64,000 nucleotides of DNA, from assembly GCF_018130825.1 (NCBI RefSeq), contig NZ_JAFCJS010000004.1, forward strand, positions 620,001 through 684,000, given 5' to 3'. The notes beneath the pieces are model-generated. The model was not told the origin of the DNA, ran no database searches, and saw nothing but the letters and a program-made list of their open reading frames with translations. Each line of letters opens with the position of its first letter. The first letter of the stretch is position 1. Below, one piece after another: positions 16,449 through 24,972 of this stretch. The position numbers and the translations under genes were made by a program. The stretch is from Bradyrhizobium liaoningense (lineage in GTDB: Bacteria > Pseudomonadota > Alphaproteobacteria > Rhizobiales > Xanthobacteraceae).

Positions 16449-16769
16449 ATGACCGGCCCCGAACTGAAGCAGCTTCGCAGCGACCTTTCCGACGTCATCG
16501 AGCGCAAGCTGACGGCAGCCGACATGGCCAAGCTCTGCGGGTTGCCGGAGAAGGGCGGGGCCGACACCATCCGGCGCTGGGAGGTGAGCGGCCCGACGCC
16601 GTCGGCGACCAAGGTGCTGCGCGTGCTCGCGATGGCGAGCGAGCGCTATCCGATCCTGGAGAAGTTCGACATCTTCGATCGCCACGACGTGCGCGAGCAG
16701 GACCGGCCGGCCAAGCGCGCAGCGTTCCGCGCGCAAATGCGCGACGAAGTGCTGCGGCGCCTTGGTTAA
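16449..16769 (+). CDS. Putative helix-turn-helix regulator
   Basis: A 106-residue protein. Residues about 8-50 look like a lambda-repressor-like helix-turn-helix (LTAADMAKLCGLPEKGGADT, IRRWEVSGPTPS, then ATKVLRVLAMA). The C-terminal third is charged (DRHDVREQDRPAKRAAFRAQ). ATG at 16449 is chosen as start; GTG at 16413 would add 12 residues. Target and exact family are unknown. Confidence 0.68.
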   Translation: MTGPELKQLRSDLSDVIERKLTAADMAKLCGLPEKGGADTIRRWEVSGPTPSATKVLRVLAMASERYPILEKFDIFDRHDVREQDRPAKRAAFRAQMRDEVLRRLG

Positions 16770-16827
16770 CGAAAGGCGCACGCAAGCTCACCGGCTTGCG
16801 CAAAATTAAGCCTTCCTTCAGCATTTC

Positions 16828-16842
16828 TTAAGCTGGCATTAA
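16828..16842. promoter_or_regulatory. CtrA-type box upstream of the Omp31-like gene
   Basis: TTAA-GCTGGCA-TTAA matches the CtrA consensus TTAA-N7-TTAA exactly. It lies about 150 bases upstream of the outer-membrane protein start at 16993, in an AT-rich stretch (16800-16880) unlike its surroundings. CtrA is the alphaproteobacterial cell-cycle regulator. Binding here is inference. Confidence 0.5.
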
Positions 16843-16992
16843 GCACAAAAATCAATTGCAACCCAATAAGTTAGGTTGGCTGCCGCAGTGCCACGGATGT
16901 GACAGCATTTTCGTCAAAAGCGAGCTATCTGCAAAACCAACGACGGCGCTGAACGCGCCAGCCGGGGACCTTACGTGTTGGAGTTCAAGACT

Positions 16993-17718
16993 ATGAAGAA
17001 GATTCTGTTTGCGACCGTGGCGCTGCTGGTGGCGGGCGCTGCCGCGCCGGCGATCGGTGCCGATCTCGGTAACCGCAACTATTACAAGACGCCCGCGCCG
17101 GCCTACGCCGCGCCGATCTACAACTGGACCGGCTTCTACATCGGCGGCCACCTCGGCGGCGCCTTCTCCAGCGACAACAATTTCAACGGCCTTTCCACCG
17201 GCAACAACGGCAACGGCCGTTTCCTCGGCGGCGTGCAGGTCGGTGCGGACTGGCAGCTCAACCCGAACTTCGTGGTCGGCGTCGAAGGCCAGTATTCCTG
17301 GCTGTCCGGCAGCGTCGGTGCGGTGTTCCCGGGCGGCGTCGCCTACACCAACGACCAGCGTGGCCTCGGCTCGATCACCGGCCGCGTCGGCTACACCTGG
17401 GGCCCGGGCCTCGTCTACGTGAAGGGCGGCTACGCCTATTCCGACAACAACGAGAAGGTGACCGTCGGCGGCGTGCCGACCGCCTTCGTCATCGATGGCG
17501 ATCACCGCAACGGCTACACCATCGGCGCCGGCCTCGAATACATGTTCGCCCCGAACTGGTCGGCCAAGGCCGAGTACCAGTATTACAATTTCGGCGACGC
17601 GCACTTCACCGGCGGCCCGCTGGCGGGTACCGGCAACTTCACCACCGACGACCACACGGTCAAGGCCGGCCTCAACTACCGCTTCAACTGGGCGAGCCCC
17701 GCCGTCGCGCGCTACTGA
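16993..17718 (+). CDS. Omp31/Omp25-like outer membrane beta-barrel protein
   Basis: A 241-residue porin-like protein. The signal peptide is MKKILFATVALLVAGAAAPA, cleaved before ADLG. The family hallmark YNWTGFYIGGHLGGAFSS follows, then eight alternating amphipathic strands with aromatic girdles, and a C-terminal LNYRFNW close to the end, as in Omp25/Omp31 and RopB-type proteins. These are abundant surface proteins of rhizobia and Brucella. The start at 16993 has GGAG 9 bases upstream. A CtrA-type box lies about 150 bases upstream and a strong terminator follows. Confidence 0.9.
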   Translation: MKKILFATVALLVAGAAAPAIGADLGNRNYYKTPAPAYAAPIYNWTGFYIGGHLGGAFSSDNNFNGLSTGNNGNGRFLGGVQVGADWQLNPNFVVGVEGQYSWLSGSVGAVFPGGVAYTNDQRGLGSITGRVGYTWGPGLVYVKGGYAYSDNNEKVTVGGVPTAFVIDGDHRNGYTIGAGLEYMFAPNWSAKAEYQYYNFGDAHFTGGPLAGTGNFTTDDHTVKAGLNYRFNWASPAVARY

Positions 17719-17744
17719 TCGGCTGACAGAACCTCAATCCGACC

Positions 17745-17777
17745 AAGGGCCGGCGATCTCGCCGGCCCTTCCTTTTT
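17745..17777 (+). terminator. Rho-independent terminator of the Omp31-like gene
   Basis: Perfect 10-bp GC-rich stem (AAGGGCCGGC, 17745-17754, and its complement at 17761-17770) with a 6-base loop, followed by CCTTTTT. Confidence 0.85.
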
Positions 17778-17890
17778 CGCTGTGCGGAACCGCGCAACCA
17801 ATGCAAGCAATTGCGCCAATTGCGATTTTTTAACCGGCCCTGCCGATACTGCCCGCCACAAAACAGAAGCAAGAGCGTGGGGGAATTTCG

Positions 17891-20044
17891 ATGGCGATCC
17901 GTCTGGGCGCTGGCCGTTTGCTTGGTCGATTCAAGCCTGGTTTCAAAAAGCCACAATGGGGCGTGCGCGGCAGCCTGTTCACCGCCTTCGCGGTGATCGC
18001 GGGCATGGGCCTCGTGATCGCGGCCGGCGCGGGCCTCGCGCTGCAGAATCTCGGCGGGCGCATGATTGAGCTGAGCGGGCGGGACATTCCGCGCCTCGCC
18101 GCCAGCCTGCAATTGTCGGCCTTGAGCGCGAGCCTTGCGGCGCAGGGACCGGCCCTGCTCGCGGCTCAGAGTGAGGAAGCCCTGAACGAGCGCACCAAGA
18201 AGCTCAGGGAATTGCAGGAGCAGACGCAGCAGAAGCTCAACGAGATCATCGAGCTCGGCGGCGACAAGGCGGTCGTCGCCGGACTCAGCGAGACCATGAA
18301 GAGCATCAACGAGGCGGCCCAGAGCCTGGCCAAGGCCGCCCGCGAACGGCTGGACATCGCGGCCCTTCATGACAAGCAATATGACGCGCTGCGCAGCGCG
18401 CAGGGCGCGTTCGTCGGCGCGGCCAGTCCGGCGATGCTGGAGGCGCAGACCCGGGTCAACGCCATTCTCGGCTCGGCCAACCTGTCGGCCGAAGATGCCA
18501 CCGAAGCTGCGCAGACCGTCGGCCAGCTCGGCAACGTCGTTGCCAGCGGCAATCTCGCAGCCGCCAACATGAGCGCGGCGCTGTCGGCGAACACCAGCGA
18601 CAAGCTCGACGACATCCAGAAGGAGTTCAAGACAGCACAGGGACGCCTGCGCTCGAACCTCGATCTGTTGCCGGACAATGAGGGCAACAAGATGCTGCGC
18701 GCGACGGCGGAAAAGCTGCTCGCGCTCGGCAACGGCAAGACCGGCGTGTTCAATCTGCGTGAGAAGGAGCTCGACTCCATCGACTACGGCCAGACCATCC
18801 TGGACGAGACGCGCAAGCTCAATGTCGGCCTCGGCATCAGCGTGCAGCAGCTCGTCGACGGCGTGCAGAAGGAAACCAACGCCTCGACCTCCCAGGCGCG
18901 GCAGGAGATTTCGCTCGCCACAACGGTCATGCTGGCGCTGGGCGCGCTGATGCTGGTCGGCTCGGCCCTGTTCGTCTGGCTCTATGTCGGCCGCAACATC
19001 CTGCGCCGTATCACCGGTCTGCAGCGCGCCATGCAGCAGCTCTCGGCCGGCGACCTCGGCACGGAGATCGCGCGCTCGAAGCACAATGACGAGATCGGCG
19101 CGATGACCGACACGCTGACCGTGTTCCGCGACAGCATGGTCGAAGCCCGCGCGCTCGCCGGCGAGCAGGACAAGGACCGCGCGGCCAAGGCCGAGCGTGC
19201 CGCCCGCATGGAATCCAGGATCGCCGACTTCGAGGGCACGGTGCGCACCGCGCTCGACAATCTGGCGCAATCGGCCAATTCGATGCAGTCAACCGCGCAG
19301 AGCATGTCGACCACCGCCGACCAGTCCAACGCGCTGGTGAACGCGGTCGCCTCCGCCGCGGAGGAGACCTCGGTCAACGTGCAGACCGTGTCGTCAGGCA
19401 CCGAGCAGCTCTCGTCCTCGATCGAGGAGATCAGCAAGCAGGTGGTGACCTCGGCCGCGATCGCCAAGAAGGCGGTCGACGAGGCCGGCGCCACCGACAC
19501 CACCGTGCAGAGCCTCGCCGACAGCGCCAGCCGCATCAGCGTCGTCGTCGACCTGATCCAGACCATTGCCTCGCAGACCAATTTGCTCGCGCTGAACGCC
19601 ACCATCGAGGCGGCCCGCGCGGGCGAGGCCGGCCGCGGCTTTGCGGTGGTCGCCTCCGAGGTGAAGAGCCTCGCGAGCCAGACCGCCAAGGCGACGGAAG
19701 AAATCCGCACCCAGATCGCCAGCATGCAGCAGGTCACGACCTCTGCGGTCGGCGCCATCCAGGGCATCGGCCGGATCATCGGCGAGATCAACGACGTCAC
19801 CACCACGATCGCGGCGGCGGTCGAGGAACAGGGCGCGGCCACCCGCGAGATCGCCCGCAACATCCAGCATGCGGCCGGCGGCACCAGCGAGGTCTCCAGC
19901 AACATCGTCGGCGTCTCCACCGCCTCCGCCGAAGCCGGCGCGGCGGCAAGCGAAGTGCTGGGCGCCTCCGACGCACTCCGCCGCGAAGCCGACATGCTGC
20001 GCGGAGAGATCGACGCGTTCCTCAACAACATGCGGGCGGCGTGA
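17891..20044 (+). CDS. Methyl-accepting chemotaxis protein
   Basis: A 717-residue chemoreceptor. A first membrane helix lies at about residues 28-50 (SLFTAFAVIAGMGLVIAAGA) and a long helical periplasmic sensor at 51-340. The second helix is at 343-366 (TTVMLALGALMLVGSALFVW), with HAMP at about 367-418. The signalling domain contains the hairpin-tip signature SQTNLLALNATIEAARAGEA near residues 561-580, followed by GRGFAVVASEVKSLA. No CheR/CheB-binding pentapeptide is present at the C-terminus. The sensor is a helical-bundle type; the ligand is unknown. No chemotaxis signalling genes lie nearby. Confidence 0.93.
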   Translation: MAIRLGAGRLLGRFKPGFKKPQWGVRGSLFTAFAVIAGMGLVIAAGAGLALQNLGGRMIELSGRDIPRLAASLQLSALSASLAAQGPALLAAQSEEALNERTKKLRELQEQTQQKLNEIIELGGDKAVVAGLSETMKSINEAAQSLAKAARERLDIAALHDKQYDALRSAQGAFVGAASPAMLEAQTRVNAILGSANLSAEDATEAAQTVGQLGNVVASGNLAAANMSAALSANTSDKLDDIQKEFKTAQGRLRSNLDLLPDNEGNKMLRATAEKLLALGNGKTGVFNLREKELDSIDYGQTILDETRKLNVGLGISVQQLVDGVQKETNASTSQARQEISLATTVMLALGALMLVGSALFVWLYVGRNILRRITGLQRAMQQLSAGDLGTEIARSKHNDEIGAMTDTLTVFRDSMVEARALAGEQDKDRAAKAERAARMESRIADFEGTVRTALDNLAQSANSMQSTAQSMSTTADQSNALVNAVASAAEETSVNVQTVSSGTEQLSSSIEEISKQVVTSAAIAKKAVDEAGATDTTVQSLADSASRISVVVDLIQTIASQTNLLALNATIEAARAGEAGRGFAVVASEVKSLASQTAKATEEIRTQIASMQQVTTSAVGAIQGIGRIIGEINDVTTTIAAAVEEQGAATREIARNIQHAAGGTSEVSSNIVGVSTASAEAGAAASEVLGASDALRREADMLRGEIDAFLNNMRAA

Positions 20045-20046
20045 TC

Positions 20047-20136
20047 GTCATTCCGGGGCGGCGCGTAGCGCCGAACCCGGAATCTCGCGCGACAATCTCC
20101 GGATTCCGGGTTCGCGCTCGCGCGCCCCGGAATGAC
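20047..20136. repeat. Palindromic repeat, GTCATTCCGGGGCG type
   Basis: Outer arms GTCATTCCGGGGCG (20047-20060) and its complement (20123-20136), with inner AACCCGGAATCTC / GGATTCCGGGTT arms. A second member of this family lies at 53485-53562. Confidence 0.8.
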
Positions 20137-20257
20137 TGCGTTTTGGCAGGCTTCAACCGGCACGCGGAAAAATCCGTCCGGTATGCCGGCCATGCGGAGA
20201 CCACGGCCCGCCTTTTTTCGGCTGGCGTCCCGCCCCATGTGCGGGTACCGATAGTGC

Positions 20258-21319
20258 ATGCATTCGAAAACCGACACCGTGCAGTCCTCCGCCGAGGCCC
20301 TGCGCTATCCCTGGGAACAGCATCCCGGCCCCGAAGAGGTCGTGGAGATCAGGCCCGGCGTGTTGTGGGCGCGGCTGAAACTGCCGTTCCGCCTCAACCA
20401 CGTGAACATCTATCTGCTCGCCGATGGCGACGGCTATGCGATGGTCGATGCCGGTTTCGGCAACGAGGAGACGATCGAGGCCTGGACGAAACTGTTCGAC
20501 GGCCCCCTGAAGGGCGTCAACATCACGCGCCTGATCGTCACCCATTCGCACCCCGATCATGTCGGGCTTGCGGGCTGGATCGTGGAGCGCTTCAACTGCC
20601 CGCTGGTGATGTCGCAGGTCGAATATCTGCAATCGGTCTATCACCAGAACCGCGGCACCGAGGAGCGTCGCAACGCGCAGCGCCTGTTCTTCCGCCGTCA
20701 CGGCATGGACGAGTCGCTCACCGAAAAGCTGCTCGGCCGCGGCCAGGATTATCTCAAGCAGGTGTCGGTGCTGCCGCCATCCTACCGCCGCATCTCGCAT
20801 GGCGACGAGATCGTGATCGGGCCGCGCCGCTTCAAGGTGATCACCGGCGGCGGCCACGCGCTCGACCAGGTGATGCTGTATTGCGCCGACGACAAGCTGT
20901 TCCTCTCCGCCGACCAGGTGCTGAGCAAGATCTCGCCGAACGTCAGCGTCTGGGCGGTCGAGCCCGACCAGAACTCGCTCGGCGAATATCTGGCCTCGCT
21001 CGCGAGCCTCACCACCACCCTGCCCTATGATCTGCTAGTGCTGCCCGGCCATGGCGTACCGTTTTACGGCCTCAAGACCCGCATCAAGCAGCTCGCCGAC
21101 CACCATGAGGAGCGCTGCCGCCTGATCGCGGACGCCTGCCGCGAGGTGCCGAAGACCTCGCGAGAACTGGTGCCCGTGGTGTTCAACAAGCACGTGCTTG
21201 ACGAACACCAGATGGGCTTTGCCGCCGGCGAGCTGGTCGCCCATGTCAACTACATGATCGTCGAGGGCCGGCTGACGGCCGAGACGAAGGACGGCGTGCT
21301 GCAGTTCCGGACGACGTGA
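20258..21319 (+). CDS. MBL-fold metallo-hydrolase
   Basis: A 353-residue metallo-beta-lactamase-fold enzyme. The metal motif THSHPDHVG is near residues 94-102, preceded by AMVDAGFGNEETIEAW. Further metal ligands are likely in GGGHALDQVMLY and LVLPGHGVPF. The long C-terminal region (HEERCRLIADACREV, LVAHVNYMIVEGRLTAE) forms the winged-helix-like tail seen in the lactonase/LACTB2-like subgroup. It is cytosolic, with no signal peptide. The substrate is not evident. It is flanked by palindromic repeats on both sides and so is probably monocistronic. Confidence 0.87.
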   Translation: MHSKTDTVQSSAEALRYPWEQHPGPEEVVEIRPGVLWARLKLPFRLNHVNIYLLADGDGYAMVDAGFGNEETIEAWTKLFDGPLKGVNITRLIVTHSHPDHVGLAGWIVERFNCPLVMSQVEYLQSVYHQNRGTEERRNAQRLFFRRHGMDESLTEKLLGRGQDYLKQVSVLPPSYRRISHGDEIVIGPRRFKVITGGGHALDQVMLYCADDKLFLSADQVLSKISPNVSVWAVEPDQNSLGEYLASLASLTTTLPYDLLVLPGHGVPFYGLKTRIKQLADHHEERCRLIADACREVPKTSRELVPVVFNKHVLDEHQMGFAAGELVAHVNYMIVEGRLTAETKDGVLQFRTT

Positions 21320-21328
21320 GCGGTGCTT

Positions 21329-21464
21329 CACCTCGCCCCGCTTGCGGGGAGAGGTCGGTCGCGAAGCGACCGGGTGAGGGGGACTCTCCACGAGTCCAAC
21401 TCTCACCATCATTGCCGAAACAGCCCCTCACCCCAACCCTCTCCCCGTAAGAACGGGGCGAGGG
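21329..21464. repeat. Long palindromic repeat, CACCTCGCCCCG type
   Basis: Begins with a CGCCCCGCTTGCGGGG hairpin, then GTCGCGAAGCGAC and GGTGAGGGGGACTCTCC, and ends with CCCTCACCCCAACCCTCTCC followed by a CCCCGTAAGAACGGGG hairpin. It lies between the convergent MBL and aroQ genes and is related to the elements at 2542 and 10765. Confidence 0.75.
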
Positions 21465-21490
21465 AGCGCGCCGCCGTCGCGGCTAACATC

Positions 21491-21922
21491 TCACTTCATA
21501 TTCGCGATCGCGTGCAGCGCCGCGATGTAGCCGAACGGCCCGAGACCGCAGATCACGCCCGTTGCCACGAACGAGATCTTCGAGTGGCGATGATACTCGT
21601 CGCGGGCGTGGATGTTGGAGATGTGCACTTCCAGCACCGGCCCCTCGAATATCTTGATCGCGTCCATGATCGAGACCGAGGTGAACGACAGGCCCGCCGG
21701 ATTGATGACGATCGCATCGGCATCCTGCCGCGCCGACTGGATCAGATCAACGAGCACACCTTCATGGTTGGACTGGTGGAAGGCGAGCTTGAGCCCAAGC
21801 TTGGCGGCGGCGTCCTCGCAGCTCGCATTGACCTCTGCGAGCGTCGTCGTGCCGTAGATGTGCGGCTCGCGGATGCCGAGCATGTTGAGGTTGGGACCGT
21901 TGAGGATCATCACGCGCTTCAT
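21491..21922 (-). CDS. aroQ: Type II 3-dehydroquinate dehydratase, divergent copy
   Basis: A 143-residue AroQ-family protein (3-dehydroquinate to 3-dehydroshikimate). Active-site residues visible are Asn11 (NGPNLNMLG), Arg18, Tyr23 (REPHIYG), Asn74 (INPAG), His100 and Ser102 (EVHISN) and Arg112. The position normally His in the conserved THTS motif is Phe80 (LSFTSVSIMDA), an unusual change at a substrate-binding residue. It is the last gene of a TRAP transporter operon, 18 bases after dctM, unlike the usual biosynthetic aroQ-accB setting. A catabolic role with imported quinate or shikimate, or an altered substrate, is inference. Confidence 0.85.
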   Translation of the reverse strand: MKRVMILNGPNLNMLGIREPHIYGTTTLAEVNASCEDAAAKLGLKLAFHQSNHEGVLVDLIQSARQDADAIVINPAGLSFTSVSIMDAIKIFEGPVLEVHISNIHARDEYHRHSKISFVATGVICGLGPFGYIAALHAIANMK

Positions 21923-21940
21923 GGAAGGTCCTTTTGAGGG

Positions 21941-23221
21941 TTAGCCGCCGAACCACTTGGCCGGGCCGGTGACGAGAACGGGAAACAGCGTCAGCAAGGC
22001 TAGCACAGCCAGCTGCGCGATCATGAAGGGCCAGACGCCGCGAATCAGATCGTCCATCGAGACGCGGGAGACACCGGCGACCACGTTGAGCACGACGCCG
22101 ACCGGCGGCGTGATCAGGCCGATTGCGTTGTTGATGATGAAGAGCACGCCGAAATAGACGGGGTCGATGCCGGCCTGCTTGACGATCGGCATCAGGATCG
22201 GCGTCAGGATCAGGATCGTCGGCGTCATGTCGAGCGCGGTGCCGACTATGACCACGATGATCATCAGGACGATGGTGAGGAGCGTCTGGTTGCCCGCGAA
22301 CGGCTTGACCAGCGCGACGATCTGGTCGGAGATTTCCGCGACCGTGATCAACCAGGACGACACCAGCGCGGCGGCGACCAGGAACATCACGACGGCCGTG
22401 GTCTGCGCGGTCGAGACCAGCAGCGCCGGCAATTGCGCCGGCCTGAGCTCGCGATAGACGCCCATCGCCACGACGAGCGAATAGACCGCGACGACGACGG
22501 CGGCTTCCGTCGGCGTGAAGATGCCGAAACGCAGGCCGAAGATGATGATCATCGGCAGCATCAAGGCCCAGAATCCGTCGATCAGCGCGCGCCAGACCTC
22601 GGCGACGCTCTTGCGTGGCAGGCGCACCGGGTTCTCCTTGCGCACCACCCACCACCAGGCGACGCACAGGCCGACGCCTAGCAGCAGGCCGGGCACGATG
22701 CCGGCCAGAAACAGTTTCGAGATCGAGACGTTGGCGGCGACGCCGAAGATGACGAAGCCGATCGAGGGCGGAATCACGGGAGCGATGATCCCGCCAGCCG
22801 CGACGAGCCCGGCCGCACTGGCGCGGTTGTGGCCGGCCGCGGCCATCATCGGCACCAGCAGCGCGCCGAGCGCCGCGGCGTCCGCGACCGCCGACCCCGA
22901 CAGCGAGGCCAGGATGCAGGAGGTGAGGATCGCGACATAGCCGAGGCCGCCGCGGAAATGCCCGACCAGCGCGATGGCGAAATTGAGGATCCGGCGCGCG
23001 AGACCGCCAGTGTTCATCACCTCGCCGGCGAGGATGAAGAACGGCACCGCCATCAGCGGGAAGGAATCGACGCCGTTGACGACGTTCTGCGCGATGATCT
23101 GGGAATCGAACATCGCCAGATACGTCATCAGCGCGATACCGCAGACGATCAGCGCGAACGCGATCGGCATGCCGATCGCCATGGCGCCGAGCAGCGAGAA
23201 GGTGAAGACGGCGACGGTCAT
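21941..23221 (-). CDS. dctM: TRAP transporter large permease
   Basis: A 426-residue membrane protein of the DctM family with about 12 helices. Typical motifs are MAVPFFILAGEVMNTGGL, SGSAVADAAALGALLVPMM, GGIIAPVIPPSIGFV, IFTPTEAAVVVAVYSL and GLITPPVGVVLNVV. It is the sodium-coupled translocation subunit for an organic-acid-type substrate delivered by DctP. The start ATG at 23221 overlaps the dctQ stop by 4 bases. Confidence 0.93.
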   Translation of the reverse strand: MTVAVFTFSLLGAMAIGMPIAFALIVCGIALMTYLAMFDSQIIAQNVVNGVDSFPLMAVPFFILAGEVMNTGGLARRILNFAIALVGHFRGGLGYVAILTSCILASLSGSAVADAAALGALLVPMMAAAGHNRASAAGLVAAGGIIAPVIPPSIGFVIFGVAANVSISKLFLAGIVPGLLLGVGLCVAWWWVVRKENPVRLPRKSVAEVWRALIDGFWALMLPMIIIFGLRFGIFTPTEAAVVVAVYSLVVAMGVYRELRPAQLPALLVSTAQTTAVVMFLVAAALVSSWLITVAEISDQIVALVKPFAGNQTLLTIVLMIIVVIVGTALDMTPTILILTPILMPIVKQAGIDPVYFGVLFIINNAIGLITPPVGVVLNVVAGVSRVSMDDLIRGVWPFMIAQLAVLALLTLFPVLVTGPAKWFGG

Positions 23222-23766
23222 CCCTGGAGCTTTCCGCCGGCGGCGTCGGGAGAATGCGCGAGCTCCTCGGACTCGCTGATGGCGATGAGATCGGCATCGG
23301 CGATCTGCCCGGTCAGGAGCCGGTACAGCTCGTACACGATGATCACGCAGGAGGAGGCGCCGAACACGATGCCCGCGGCATAGAACAGGCCGACCGAGAG
23401 GCCCGAGGCCGGCGCCACCGTGTCCCAGTTCAGCACCGTCTGCTTCCACGAGCCCTCCGTCAGCAGGATGGAAGCGTAGAGCATCAGCGCATGGCTGAGG
23501 CCGTAACAGACCTTGCGGCCGAGCGGCGGCAGCACCTTGACGAGGCTGTCGACGCCGAGATGGGCATGCTCCTTCATGCCGATGATCGCGCCCAGGAACA
23601 CCATCCAGACGAACAGCCAGCGCGACAGCTCCTCCGAGACGGCGATGCCGGAGTTGAATCCGTAGCGCAGCACCACGTTGCCGAACACCAGCACGACCAT
23701 GGCGGCAAGCAGTACGGCAATGACGGCACGCAGCAGCCAGAAATAGGCATCGACGATCGTCTTCAT
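23218..23766 (-). CDS. dctQ: TRAP transporter small permease
   Basis: A 182-residue protein with four membrane helices and the DctQ signature (VVLRYGFNSGIAVSEELSRW, then FVWMVFLGAIIGMKEHAHLG). The start at 23766 (MKTIVDAYFW) follows dctP by 19 bases; a longer frame would overlap dctP. It is essential for the DctPQM complex. Confidence 0.9.
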   Translation of the reverse strand: MKTIVDAYFWLLRAVIAVLLAAMVVLVFGNVVLRYGFNSGIAVSEELSRWLFVWMVFLGAIIGMKEHAHLGVDSLVKVLPPLGRKVCYGLSHALMLYASILLTEGSWKQTVLNWDTVAPASGLSVGLFYAAGIVFGASSCVIIVYELYRLLTGQIADADLIAISESEELAHSPDAAGGKLQG

Positions 23767-23785
23767 CACGCCCGGCCCGCCGCGC

Positions 23786-24814
23786 TCAAGGTTTGAGCGC
23801 ATGCACGCGGTCGAGCTCGCCGTTGAACAGCTTGACGAGCGCGGGATCGTAGTCGGCGGAGAATTTCTCCGCGATCGGCTTCGTCTTCACGCGCATGCGC
23901 TCGAGCTCGGCCGGCGCGATCTCGTTGATCTCCATGCCCTTGGCCTTGAGCTCGTCGATCGCGGCCTTGGCCTGCTCGCGGCTGACCTTGCGCTGGTAGT
24001 CACGGGCCTCGATCGCGGCGTCCTGCAGGATCTTCTGCTCGTCGGGCGAGAGCCCATCCCAGAACTTCTTGGAGATCAGGATGATGTTGGTCGAATAGGT
24101 GTGGTTGGTGACGCTGAGATACTTCTGCACCTCGTAGAACTTGTTCGACAGGATCACCGAGAATGGATTCTCCTGGCCGTCGACGGTGCGGGTCTCCAGC
24201 GCGCTGTAGAGCTCGGAAAAGCTCATCGGCACCGGGTTGGCGTTGAACGCCTTGAAGGTCTCCAGATAGACCGGGTTCGGGATCACGCGGATCTTGATGC
24301 CGTCGAGGTCCTCGCCCTTGGCGATCGGACGCCGGCTGTTGGTGACGTTGCGGAAGCCGAGATCCCAATAGGCGAGACCGACCAGCCCCTTCTCCGGCAG
24401 TTTTGCCAGCAGCGCCGCACCGAGCGGACCGTCGAGCAGCGCATCGGCCTGCTGCGGGGTCGAGACGATGAAGGGGAAATCGATCAGCCCGTAATCCTTG
24501 ACGATTCCGACCAGCGAGGTTGTCGCAGGCGATTGCATCTCCTGGGTGCCGGCGCGCAGCGCCGATTGCTGCTGCATCTCGCTGCCGAGCTGGTTGGCGG
24601 GGTATTCGCGCACCTTGATCTTGCCGCCGCTCCTGGCCGCGACGATCTCGGCGAATTTCTGCACGCCTTTGCTGACGGGATGGTCGGTGTTGTTGAGGTG
24701 CCCCCAGCGGATGGTGCGCTCCTGAATGGCCTGCCCAGACGCCGGCGCCATTACGCCCAGGGCGACCGGGCCGATCGCCGCCACGAAAGCCAGACCTTTG
24801 AACCGAACGGGCAT
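23786..24814 (-). CDS. dctP: TRAP transporter substrate-binding protein
   Basis: A 342-residue periplasmic binding protein. The signal peptide is residues 1-28 (cleaved near GQA). DctP features are RWGHLNNTDHPVSKGVQKFA, GGKIKVREYPANQLGSE, the Arg-anchored NPVYLETFKAFNANPVPMSF and ETRTVDGQENPF. GGGAGGGGG precedes the ATG at 24814. It is the first gene of dctP-dctQ-dctM-aroQ. The ligand is unknown; the aroQ partner points to a cyclohexane carboxylate such as quinate or shikimate. Confidence 0.9.
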   Translation of the reverse strand: MPVRFKGLAFVAAIGPVALGVMAPASGQAIQERTIRWGHLNNTDHPVSKGVQKFAEIVAARSGGKIKVREYPANQLGSEMQQQSALRAGTQEMQSPATTSLVGIVKDYGLIDFPFIVSTPQQADALLDGPLGAALLAKLPEKGLVGLAYWDLGFRNVTNSRRPIAKGEDLDGIKIRVIPNPVYLETFKAFNANPVPMSFSELYSALETRTVDGQENPFSVILSNKFYEVQKYLSVTNHTYSTNIILISKKFWDGLSPDEQKILQDAAIEARDYQRKVSREQAKAAIDELKAKGMEINEIAPAELERMRVKTKPIAEKFSADYDPALVKLFNGELDRVHALKP

Positions 24815-24881
24815 CGCCCCCTCCCTGTTTGATCTCGTTCTTAGGAGCGGGAAACTGTTATATGACGAAATATAAATCAAC

Positions 24882-24907
24882 TGATATTTTTTGTTTTGTA
24901 TGATATT
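24882..24907. promoter_or_regulatory. AT-rich operator/promoter region between dctP and the GntR gene
   Basis: Two TGATATT units (24882-24888 and 24901-24907) lie 19 bases apart inside an unusually AT-rich stretch (about 24855-24945) in the 158-base divergent intergenic region. It is a plausible binding site for the GntR regulator and promoter for both directions. No palindrome is perfect, so the exact operator is uncertain. Confidence 0.4.
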
Positions 24908-24972
24908 AAAAGAAACGCTTGATAAAGCTTGGAAATTTGTCAAAACGCGGGGCCAAAGCGCTAGGATGAGGC

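Noticed and set aside
17684..19270. Long minus-strand frame opposite the chemoreceptor
   Set aside because: It is the antisense shadow of the methyl-accepting chemotaxis gene; the plus-strand domains are unambiguous.
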